The notes under the pieces were generated by a model. It saw only the letters and a list, made by a program, of their open reading frames with translations, did not search any database and was not told where the DNA came from. Both the position numbers and the translations under genes were made by a program. Source: Pezicula radicicola (lineage: Eukaryota > Ascomycota > Leotiomycetes > Helotiales > Dermateaceae). Taken from it: 64,000 nucleotides of DNA. This document shows, one piece after another, positions 23,325 through 32,500 of this stretch. The stretch spans positions 254,101 through 318,100 of the forward strand of contig PDUO01000035.1 of assembly GCA_003008705.1 (NCBI GenBank), given 5' to 3'. Within the stretch, counting starts at the first letter, position 1; every line of letters begins with the position of its first letter.

Positions 23325-25287
23325 CGCGGGCCTATGTAGCTCGATGACGAACTTGATACGTCTATGGCAAATGAATGGTAGCTCGAGCAAGAACAGCAGC
23401 AATGTGCTTGAAGTTAAAGACCTGGCTTGCGTGCAGGTAACGTGGGGTAAGAAAGTGGAAATAGAAAGAAAAAAAGGTTGAAGGGTCGTCCTGCCGTCGT
23501 GGTCGTGGTCGTGATTTCGTGAATCTGGACCTAGATTTGCTGAGCTCACACCTTGGGTGTACCTTAAGTTTTCTCGCCTCGAGCGTCAAGGGGCCTGTAA
23601 ACCAATAGCTGCGCTAAGTAGCCCTGCTAATCCCCGGGGATCTTAACATGCATGCATTATTCGCAAGATAAATAGGGGTTCGTCTCGACGATACGCCCGC
23701 CGTATCTCTTTTAAGGTTGCGTCTTTTAAGGCTGCGATTCGAGAATCTAGGGACTCTCTACTTAATAAGTTCGTCGCGTCACCAAAACAAATAAAATCAA
23801 TATATACTGTACACCTCTTTAGTAATAATTCCACAGCAAAATCCTTTCTAGTTTTTCTTTCCAGCCAGTCAAAAACAGATGTTTCGATCCCAAATCAAGC
23901 TCGAAACAGGGCTCGTGATCGGCATTTCCAGACAAGTTTCGAGTCTCAGTGGCCACGGCTCCACAGTCTGCTGTCTGCACCCTAACGTGGACCAATGATG
24001 CAGAGAAGGGAAGGACCTCCAGAAGCTTTGGAAGCTTGAAGCATACGGTAGTTGACTCAGTTGAGAGATCAGATGCTTCTATTTGTGAGTTGTTAACTGC
24101 GATTTTAAGCCATTCCCGCGGTCATGAGACAGACAAGTTGACCGCCATCCGGCAAGGCTTGTGTAAAAGCGACGAAAGGCTTTCACCCACATCATACACA
24201 CAATCGACAACCTACCAGAGGCTTTCTTTTTAGCTACGGCTAACTTTACCAAGGCGACTTTGGATACTTTGCCCAGTACTGTACAATACAGCTACCTTGA
24301 TTGAAGCAATGGCCAAGGTTTCTCAACGAACCACTCGGCATTGCCATCACAATGCATTTCAACGTACCGTACCTCAACTCTTAACTGTAGTTCGGTAATT
24401 GCCTTTCTGTCTGCCAGTGGAGTGAAACTCGCCCATCTGGACATGTATTATCCTCAGGGTTATGATATTGTGAAAGTTTCATACGTTACACAAAGTTATT
24501 AATTTTACAAAGGAATATGAGTGGGTTTTAGTTGGCATCAATACTTTACCTTGGCACTCTTCTGTCGCTAAATTTCAATCGTCAGCCATAGCTTAATTAC
24601 AAAAACATCTGTCATTGCCCTAGTACAGGAGAAAGTACAATAACTCTCACCTAATAGCATAAACCGAAGGAAAGAAGGTATCCTGTCCACTCTAAGCATT
24701 TCCGTTCTCGATATTAGAGTAAATCACCTTCTTGTCTCGTCTCTCCCCGTTGGATTGCGTCTAGGTGCGCTGTTACTTTCGTACGAAGTACCTCCGTACA
24801 GTACTTACTATCAGCTTACAGATTATAGATTCTTACATGGCCTCTGATACCTCGACAGAAAAAGCAGACGAAAAGAAGATCATTGTAGGAGCCTATAAGT
24901 TGATATATTTATAGTAAATTAACGTCATGTGACTGGAAACTATTCATGATCCCACTCAATACAATGCAGTTGCGGTGTTGAAATCTGACCCTTCCCCCTT
25001 TTCCTCCACTCCTTGCCAGTCCATACCGCCCGAGGATTGTTAATACATGGTATAACACAATCGCAAATTGCTGAACCTAAGTGGTATTCTCTCCATATTG
25101 GTATTTTATGCCAACTCAAAATGCAATTTCCTTTGGCAAAGCTGGTAGCCATTTCATGTATATGATCGGCCTCAATAACAATTCGCTTTCAAACATAGCA
25201 CCTCTTCTCATGAATAGCCATTGAATATTTCCCCTGGTGCATTAGGTCAAGTACGATGTGGAGTTTAGCGACGTTCGCTGTCAGCAT
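23325..25287. other. Gene-poor intergenic region with a possible transposon scrap
   Basis: About 2 kb. The first part holds the transporter promoter. Bases 23620-23830 differ in style from their surroundings (TTAAGG- and CGC-rich) and keep a 63-codon minus-strand frame; see findings. The remainder to 25287 is AT-rich, with no gene I can support. Confidence 0.45.
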
Positions 25288-25803
25288 TTAGCCTACTGTA
25301 TTGTCTTCAAAAGCTGCACATGCAGTACAGCACGGGAAAACAAGCCAGGTATTTTTTACTTTGCCTGGAGAAATTTGACAGAAATATCGTCCTGATTTGT
25401 CTTCTGTTCCCTCATCACCACCGAATTCTCTGATCCATCGATCGCGGAGATGCATGAGTTTTAGTTGCGTCCATTGCACGTTACGCCAAGCTACATTTGT
25501 CTCTGTAGCACAAGCCAGTTCATGTGCTAGGTCTGGGCTCGACCCTAACCTTGGTATATTAGCGTCTGCTAGACTCTTGTCTAAAACAGAACCTAATACC
25601 TCCGACGTGCGTCTCGATCCTGGTCTTTCTACAGCCTCAAGAGCACTCTCCAATGCTGTTGTTGTCACTAGTTGTATCCACTGCAATAGCCGGAAGCTGT
25701 TAGTTACAGATTTTCTAGAAGTGACTGTAGATAAGATTAAGAAATCGTTTGTCTGCTCGGTTGATTCTATACTCTGAGTACTCTCAAATATTGTCCTTGT
25801 CAT
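25288..25803 (-). CDS. Orphan open frame, 171 aa, doubtful
   Basis: A single uninterrupted frame of 171 codons beginning MTRTIFESTQSIESTEQTND. Composition is protein-like and the middle (LVTTTALESALEAVERPGSR, then HELACATETNVAWRNVQW) could be helical, but I recognise no domain. There is no signal peptide or membrane span. It ends with a Cys-containing stretch, LVFPCCTACAAFEDNTVG. It sits alone in a gene-poor stretch upstream of the 5S rRNA gene. It may be a lineage-specific gene, a fragment of a decayed one, or chance. Confidence 0.3.
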   Translation of the reverse strand: MTRTIFESTQSIESTEQTNDFLILSTVTSRKSVTNSFRLLQWIQLVTTTALESALEAVERPGSRRTSEVLGSVLDKSLADANIPRLGSSPDLAHELACATETNVAWRNVQWTQLKLMHLRDRWIREFGGDEGTEDKSGRYFCQISPGKVKNTWLVFPCCTACAAFEDNTVG

Positions 25804-26104
25804 TGGCTATTTCCAATGCACTTGGAAGCTCCTAACAGCACATTTCCAACGGATACCAGAATCAAGTCGGTTCCTCAGATAAGTCAGTTACCAGTAAAAG
25901 ACCTTAAGCTCCTCTATATGACTGTTATTTTAGGCGCTTAGATATGCTACACAGTCACGTAGTAGGGACAAAAGTTATTCAATTCCTACCAGAAAACTTC
26001 CCACAGAGAGATGCCTGTGCCCAAAACCAAGTCCAAAATGGACAATATCTTTGTAGTTAGTATCACCATCCTACTTCAAACCCCGAAATAGTTCGCAGAC
26101 TGTA

Positions 26105-26223
26105 ACATACGACCATAGACTGAGGAGAACAGGGCATCCCGTCCGCTCTGCCATACTTAAACCTCAGATCGGCCGATTAGTAGTTGAGTGGGTGACCATC
26201 AGCGAATACCTGCTGTTGTATGT
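26105..26223 (+). rRNA. 5S ribosomal RNA
   Basis: 119 nt beginning ACATACGACCATAG and ending GCTGTTGTATGT, so helix I closes along nine positions with one G-U pair. Internal fungal 5S landmarks are present: AGGAGAACAGGG, ATCCCGTCCGCTCTGCC, helix II/III partners CTGAGG and CCTCAG, GATTAGTAGTTGAGTGGGTG and ACCATCAGCGAATACC. A T5 tract follows at once, a Pol III terminator. Dispersed, solitary 5S genes are usual in filamentous ascomycetes. It looks intact and functional. Confidence 0.95.
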
Positions 26224-26418
26224 TTTTATTCTTTTGTTCCAAAAAGCTATTCAGCGTTCTGACCAGAGTACCTAGCCAGTTGTGCGGCGGTAAGGCTTTC
26301 GGGCCGAGCTTTTTCTTTTTGCAAAAAGCTACTACCCGAACTCCACACCAACTGATTCCAACACACTCACAAGAAGCCAGAACAAATAATAAAAACCCAA
26401 AACCCAAAAAAGACATGA

Positions 26419-26571
26419 TGATCAGGCTGGGGCTCGATCCCAGGACCTTCTCGGAACAATTGTTAACAGTGTTAACGAGACTATTTATAATGTTAGATAG
26501 TGCCAAGCCAAGAAGTAAATGCTTGATTGTTGGCAGGAACTTACTGTGATAACCAACTACACCACCCGACC
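26419..26571 (-). pseudogene. tRNA-Val-like sequence split by about 80 bp, probably non-functional
   Basis: Read on the minus strand, the 5' part (GGTCGGGTGGTGTAGTTGG then TTATCAC) is an acceptor strand plus D arm of the kind seen in tRNA-Val. The 3' part (AAGGTCCTGGG, then ATCGAGCCCCAG and CCTGATC) is a T arm plus the matching acceptor strand; the acceptor closes with two wobble pairs. Between them lie about 80 nt too many, and I find no anticodon stem that pairs. T54 of the T loop is replaced by A. A run of T follows on the minus strand. The A and B boxes are recognisable, so it might still be transcribed or be a SINE head, but it cannot fold as a normal tRNA as far as I can see. Confidence 0.55.
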
Positions 26572-26874
26572 ATGTTTGTTGAATTGTTGGAGGTCTTTTC
26601 AATATCTCCGTATACCTTGTATTTGTACAAGGGCCAATGCTAAAGGTTAGGAAGCAATGTAACAGCTGAGTAAAATATTACCCAGGCAGATTTTGCTTAT
26701 TAAGTGTAGATGTAACATTAAGTGAATGTCATTAAGTCAAAAATTCACTTTGTCAAAGCAGAGCATCACAACACTTACCACCTCCTAGGTGCCCCTCCTT
26801 ACCATGAACGCACAAACTAACACAGACATAAAGCAAAATAGAGCATGAACTTTCAACAAACAACACCCGAAATT

Positions 26875-26979
26875 GCCCGGGTAGCTCAATCGGTAGAGCG
26901 TGTGGCTCTTAAGCAGAATTGGCAACAGTTCGAATCCAAGAACACCTCAAGGTCGTGGGTTCGAGCCCCACCTCGGGCT
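26875..26979 (+). tRNA. tRNA-Lys (CTT) with a 32-nt intron
   Basis: Acceptor strands GCCCGGG and CTCGGGC pair with one wobble. The D arm is GCTC-AATCGGTA-GAGC, the anticodon loop CTCTTAA and the T arm GTGGG-TTCGAGC-CCCAC. The anticodon is CTT, so lysine (AAG codons). After A37 a 32-nt intron (26914 to about 26945) interrupts the loop, the canonical position for eukaryotic nuclear tRNA introns. Without it the tRNA is 73 nt. The anticodon stem TGTGG/CCTCA has one T-T mismatch and the discriminator base is T, both slightly unusual. A T-rich Pol III terminator region begins about 40 nt downstream. Confidence 0.9.
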
Positions 26980-27746
26980 CTACTCCCGAGGCTTCTCTCT
27001 TCAGAGAGCTTCCATTCCTTTTCTTTCTTTTGATATTTTCTCAGGGTCATGTATGTTGCGTTGCACTATTGCACATAGAAATTACCGAGGTCAAAAAGGT
27101 TTTTTTTTGTTTGGCTGGGCGTTTCTCCCCCTCTTAAGCGAGTACCAAACCAAGCTGCCTCACACCACACCACTCCTTTCGTTTGACATGAAGTCATCTT
27201 GGGACAAAACTATTCTAGATGCCATGTCTGCAACTTCTAATTACGTATGTAATGCCCTCAATTACTTTCTTGATTGAAAGAACTCAAGTTTAAGCATGCC
27301 ACAAGTGAAGACAGGAGGAGCTCTTACTGTCTTGCAAGTAGGCTCTCCCCCGTTTAGTAATTTTCAGGCCTGGCGGTTCAGTTGCAGACACTACAAAACT
27401 TTTCACTTCATCAGATGGCTCAAAGAGTATGTGAACACGAAAATTATGAGTATTTTCTACTACCAAGGTAACCTTCCATCCGCCATGATGCTGATGCTAT
27501 ATGTCCCGCTCCAGTCAAAAAAAAAAAACAAGATGAGAACCCTGTATAAATGCCAAACCAAGAAAAGGGGAAATGGGTATAATGGTATATCCAAAGAGAC
27601 TAGACCAAACCGAACAAAATAAAAATGCTGTTTATTTGCACCATCCATGCACGTTAATTTATCCATCATCACCAACCCTTTCCCTTTCCAAGAAACTCCG
27701 CCAATCATGCAACCCTAACCTTCATAACCACATCGTTAAATCATTG
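26980..27746. other. Intergenic, downstream of tRNA-Lys
   Basis: About 770 bp ending at the stop codon of the Ser-rich gene on the minus strand. It includes T-runs near 27018 and 27100 and an A-run near 27517. Open frames here are short and lack any motif. Confidence 0.5.
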
Positions 27747-30089
27747 CTAAATGTGGCCCGACAAACCCCAAACCGCGCCGCTGCCGTTATCATTATCCTC
27801 TATCGGAAATTCCTGTTGGACATTATCATCTGCAAACCTCACCCCTGAAGGACTCCTTTTTTTGGTTCTCACTTCACGGAACCCGGAATTAGAGCCGACA
27901 GCACTAAGCCTGACAGTCGGCGGTATCATGGAGCTGAAACTGGAGACCCCGCGATCTAGGATAGGTGACACGGATGAATCCGGTCTCGGGCGGTCTCTGT
28001 TGCTTTGTACACGGCTCTTCCTTGGCGTTGAATCTTCATCCGAAGCCCCGAAGGTCAAGAAGTCACTAAGATCAGGGGAGGGCTCCGCAGAATATATGGG
28101 TTTCATATTGGCAATGGGTGTGTCGAGGTAAAGAAGGATCTCTTCTTTTTTATTGTTACTCGAGCTCGCACGCACAGTACCTGTTGATGAACCCCCCGAG
28201 AATCTGTTGCGGGATCGGTCACTCTTACTTATTTCTGGTGGAGTTTTCATCCTCTCATGTTCGTTGATGATTTTGTCCCGCATATTGGCCCGCTTCTGCC
28301 GAAGAGCTTCTAGCAGAGCTTCTTCCTGTTTCGTCACTGCCATAAAACGACTACTACGCTGAGGCTGTGACTGGAGATCCCCAGCCATGGAATTTGGAGA
28401 GAGTGGAGGTGTTGGTTGTTGGGAAGTTGTGGAAGTAACAGAAGCAGTTCTCTTTGGAGGTTTCTTGTCCTTGCTTATTGCACTTCGGGGAGCTGTGTCT
28501 TTCGATGACTGCTGTTGGGATGTTCGTGGATTTGTGGGCGCCACTTCAGGAATTGCAAGAAATGGAGACGCTGCTTGAGCAGACTTTCTGGGATTATGGA
28601 CCTTCGTTCGGGATTCTGGTCTGGGCGGTTGAGGGAAGGCCATTGTTTCAATAGGATTTGAAGATTGTTGAATGCGTTGGCGGTCAGGTGCCTTCTGAGC
28701 ATTGTGATCTCCTAAAGGATTCTTCTGTGGAAGGCTCAGTTCTTGACGTGCTGTCTCGATCAATTCTTGTTCAGAATCAGAATCTGAGGACAAAGACAGC
28801 ACGCTATGTTGGCGGAGGTCATTATGTGAAAACTGGCTGGCACTAGTATGCCTGGATGTTTTTGAATTGCGACTAGATATACTAGCAGCGCTGGAAGCCT
28901 GGCCCTCCCACTGCTGCGGCGAAGTCATACTTGCTCGAACATTCTTCCACGAAAACGACTCTCTGGCAGGAGTTGACTGCGAGTCTTGAGTTGAGCGGGA
29001 GGTGCTACTTTTAGGAGGAGTCGGCATAGGTTCAGGATGTTGCCTATACATCCGAGGCGGTATCTCGGGGTCTGCTACTCTTGTCTCTGGGATTTGGCTC
29101 ATACGAGATGATCGAGTAGGTAAGTGTTCATAATGATCATATAATTGATACAAAGTACCTTTAGTTTCGCGACGCTTCTGGTCTGAATTGGAGCGTCGAT
29201 GGCCTTTCATTTCTTCGGTATTAGTATTAGATTGAGTAAACTGGCCGGTGTGATTCGAACGAATGCTTTGCCTGTGTGATCGCAGAGATTCTTTCGAAGG
29301 CGCCTTTGTTAATTTCCGCCTTGAGTGGTTACCAGACTCAGTGGTCAGAACAGAAGAAGACGGGCTTGCCATATCGTCCTTTCCATTTCTCCTTGACTTG
29401 GCAAACAGCATGGATAAGTCTAACTTCGCAGGCTTCTTGCGCGATTTATCCTGTGACAATGCATTGCCATCGGCGAATTGTTGTTCAAAACGATCAGCAT
29501 TGTCAACTTGCAACAGCGGAGACCTTTGGAAGCTTGATACGGGCGGGCATCCTTTTCGTAAAGCTAGATCACGTGCTGAGGATTCCGATGTCTGCTGAGA
29601 GATGGCTAGTGGACTCTTTTGTCGGTCGTAATATGATTTTAATGTAGACGAGGAGTCTTCGTGCCTCAATCGTCCACCCGACGAGTCTGTTGCCCCATCA
29701 TTGTAGTGTTGGCCAAGGAGGGTTGAAGATGTCTTATTGCCTCGAACCCTTGGAAAGACGCCCGACTCCTGCTCCCACTTGTCCGAATTAAGTCCAACCT
29801 CGCTCTCATATGTTGTTGACTGGGTCGACTCGGAAATCGATATGCTCATCCCACTGGATCTCCGCGTAGGAACCCTCCATGACTGGCCATCACTACTTCT
29901 CGTTGAAAGATCATCCCAAGTTGGAGAATCAATATTGAGGTCGCCTTCCGTCCCTAAGATTCTCTGGGCCTTGGAGAGGCCACCGGATGAAGATACTGTC
30001 GGCGACTCTGTAGGTCCTCTGGGCTTTGTTTCTCTGCTGTGCCTGTGACGTCCTGGTAAAGGGAATGAGAATTTGGATCGATTGCCCAT
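27747..30089 (-). CDS. Conserved-looking Ser-rich disordered protein, 780 aa, unknown function
   Basis: A single exon of 780 residues starting MGNRSKFSFPLPGRHRHSRE. Nearly all of it is low-complexity and disordered, rich in Ser, Arg, Gln, Thr and Pro, with many RxxS sites that could be phosphorylated (RRSSGMSIS, LRSHRQSIRSN, GHRRSNSDQKRR). The one ordered-looking segment is SSRFMAVTKQEEALLEALRQ, followed by KRANMRDKIINEHERMKT, a charged amphipathic helix at about 590-625. Another short stretch, EEILLYLDTPIANMKPIYS, could be a binding peptide. The MAVTKQEEALLEALRQKR helix is, as I recall it, shared by uncharacterised ascomycete proteins. There is no membrane span or signal peptide. No function can be assigned. 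About 2.4 kb of non-coding DNA lies upstream. Confidence 0.85.
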   Translation of the reverse strand: MGNRSKFSFPLPGRHRHSRETKPRGPTESPTVSSSGGLSKAQRILGTEGDLNIDSPTWDDLSTRSSDGQSWRVPTRRSSGMSISISESTQSTTYESEVGLNSDKWEQESGVFPRVRGNKTSSTLLGQHYNDGATDSSGGRLRHEDSSSTLKSYYDRQKSPLAISQQTSESSARDLALRKGCPPVSSFQRSPLLQVDNADRFEQQFADGNALSQDKSRKKPAKLDLSMLFAKSRRNGKDDMASPSSSVLTTESGNHSRRKLTKAPSKESLRSHRQSIRSNHTGQFTQSNTNTEEMKGHRRSNSDQKRRETKGTLYQLYDHYEHLPTRSSRMSQIPETRVADPEIPPRMYRQHPEPMPTPPKSSTSRSTQDSQSTPARESFSWKNVRASMTSPQQWEGQASSAASISSRNSKTSRHTSASQFSHNDLRQHSVLSLSSDSDSEQELIETARQELSLPQKNPLGDHNAQKAPDRQRIQQSSNPIETMAFPQPPRPESRTKVHNPRKSAQAASPFLAIPEVAPTNPRTSQQQSSKDTAPRSAISKDKKPPKRTASVTSTTSQQPTPPLSPNSMAGDLQSQPQRSSRFMAVTKQEEALLEALRQKRANMRDKIINEHERMKTPPEISKSDRSRNRFSGGSSTGTVRASSSNNKKEEILLYLDTPIANMKPIYSAEPSPDLSDFLTFGASDEDSTPRKSRVQSNRDRPRPDSSVSPILDRGVSSFSSMIPPTVRLSAVGSNSGFREVRTKKRSPSGVRFADDNVQQEFPIEDNDNGSGAVWGLSGHI

Positions 30090-32500
30090 TGTATCAGGCA
30101 GTCCTCACTGACACCAGTGGCTCTTCCAGTAGCTATTCCCTTCCTCAGTAGCTTGTGAAATACTCCGACAGCTGCAGTCCCACGTATCGCAGTGTCAGCG
30201 CATAACACAAGACAGACTAGCCTTTGGTCGTTGATTCGTCTGCTCCCGTCGTCACCGAGACATTATTGCAAATAGAGGGGGAGGTACTGCAGAGGAATGA
30301 TTCTCGTCGTTAAGCCCCCCACAGTGGAAAAATGGTGGTAAGGTGTCACACAGAGGTTTGGCGGAGATCCTCTCTGGCACCCCGCAACATATAAGCTGGA
30401 TGAAATGGCCGGAAGGATTGGGGCTTGAGGGCCGTGAGGTCCACGAAGCTTTCAGGAGGGACAGGACTGAGGTGAAGCAACAAAAGGAAGATTGGGGACG
30501 CTCGGGCTTCATATTCGCAACTTGAGATGGATCATGGCCCGATGTGTTTTGGACCGTGCTGAAGCCAATCTCAAATATTGTTATTGACCTATTCTGGGCA
30601 ATCAGGGATGATTGATAGTGGGCCGTACCCTCGTAACATGGTATTTTTCACGGATGCCGGCCTGGAATACCACATATGCACGTAACCAAAGCGCGACTTG
30701 GGCGGCTTCTCATCCTTGATTTTTAGGGGTTTGGGGGTCATTGAAGGATTATGGCGTTGGCATCCTGGTTGGATCATGAGCATCACCAACTGTACAACCG
30801 CAGATCCCAATGGGGATGGGGAAATATCGAGCTACTGGCGGAACTAAAGTAGCAGTGTCTGGGTTAATTACGCTACAGTGCCAGCCACGTTCTGCTGGTT
30901 CGTGGCAGCGAACAGACGTCCAGTTCGCAGAGGCATCCGAAGAAGCAGAAGGGAAGAAGGAGAAGGAGAGGGAGACGGGTAGAGAAGATCAGTTGACATG
31001 ACACCTAGCATGGGCCTTTTCATTATTACCTACTCGTATGGTCGTGCTAATAAGGTAAGGTAGCTGCTTATTGTCGTGACTCGTGGCTATTATTATTATT
31101 GTTGTTGTTGTTGTGGCAGCCATCAAAGCGACTCAAGACTCGAGAGTTTGTTTCTTTGTACGGAGTAGGTCGGTGCCAGCTGCTGCCAACTGCTAAAGTG
31201 CTAACTGCCAACTATAGGCGCAGTACAGTTCGTGACGGTGCGACAAAGCGTACAGGTTCGTCGCTGCATGCCCTGCAAAGTCTAATTTCCCATTGAGATC
31301 TTTTGGATTATTGTGAACGATAGCAAAAGCTGTATAATCGGCCCAATTTGGTCTCTCAGACTGCGAAATAGGGCCCGGCATATGTGAAGAGGCTCTCGCT
31401 GATAGTGTTTGCTGGGTATCAGGATCTTCATTAGATGCCCCTATCCATGAATAATCAAGTCCAACGCCGCCGCATCTCCGCAACATTCAAATTTGGAAAT
31501 CTCATTTCACACTTTCATACGCCTCCAAAGCCTCAAGACCTTCACCGCTTCCACAAGTCCACGAGTCCGGTGATCATACAGTCCGTACAAGCATAACTAC
31601 ACTACACATGGTCGGTATTATTATCGTGTTCCCGCCCCCAAAAGTGCTGGTGGTGTTTCGATAATTCGAAATATCTTAAACGTCCCTGACTAGCAAGGAT
31701 CCCCGTTTCAGCCCGCGTGGTAGCCGCCGTGGCCCCACTACTGCACGAGGCCAGAGACTTGAAAGCCGCGATCTTTTGCAGATGGTGAGGGATGCATCAC
31801 ACATCAATCGTTGCAGGTCCTGGCAAAGTGCATCGTAAAAAGGTACAGTGCATGTGACCACGGCCCGGAAAACCTCCCTCTCCAGCTTTATCTAGTTTGA
31901 TATAAATGATCATTGTGGCTACCGTGCGACGTAAGGTGCCAACCACCAAACTAGGAATTGAAAACGCTGAATAGGAGCTGATCATGCCTCGGTGCCATAG
32001 CCATAACTGTTCGCCTGACTACTGTAGCCTATGAGATTTTGTATTGCTTATCATGTTAAGTTAATATACGTACCAAGGGTCTCGGCAAGGTCTTACCCGT
32101 AGTAGCTCGGAAGTAACCTGTATTTGCATAGCTTGTCGAAGGGCAAAGGGTCGACCGTCGGCGCCATCGTCGAGATTGGTGGATGGGGGCATTGGATATG
32201 CTAAGCTCGCATCAAGTCGCCACCCAGTTGCTTTGTGCAGCCGTTGTAGGAGAGTACCGCGAAGGAGAGTCACTCGGCATTTATTCTGTATGTGTCTTTG
32301 ATTCCGCTATCTACCTAGGTACCTTCATAAGAATGGCCACAAGATTGTATAGAAGCATATCCAGCATATCATGAGCATAGAGTTAGCAAGTCGGAATACT
32401 ATTGCAATGCCGCCAAGAATCCTTTGCAAGCAAGCTCAACATCCTCGGATCAAAGGTAACTGAGGTGCTACACACAAACAGCAGTCACAGCTAGAAGCTA
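30090..32500. other. Long intergenic region between Ser-rich gene and HOP1
   Basis: 2.4 kb. It holds the promoter of the Ser-rich gene and the 3' flank of HOP1. A small (ATT)n(GTT)n tract lies at 31088-31114. Open frames are under 100 codons and show no family. I see no RNA gene. Confidence 0.5.
31088..31114. repeat. ATT/GTT trinucleotide tract
   Basis: About four ATT units followed by four to five GTT units on the plus strand, in intergenic DNA. Confidence 0.85.

Noticed and set aside
24781..24812. Palindromic GTAC-rich stretch and recurring TACGGAGTA-like words (also near 11030, 15330, 31158 and 49476)
   Set aside because: Short words of this kind recur widely in fungal genomes, and I could not link them to any gene or boundary.
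26177..26602. 141-codon minus-strand and 109-codon plus-strand frames
   Set aside because: They run through the end of the 5S rRNA gene and the tRNA-like sequence and show no protein motif.
26845..27277. Open frames of 60-125 codons over 26845-27277
   Set aside because: They are read through the tRNA-Lys gene and its flank.
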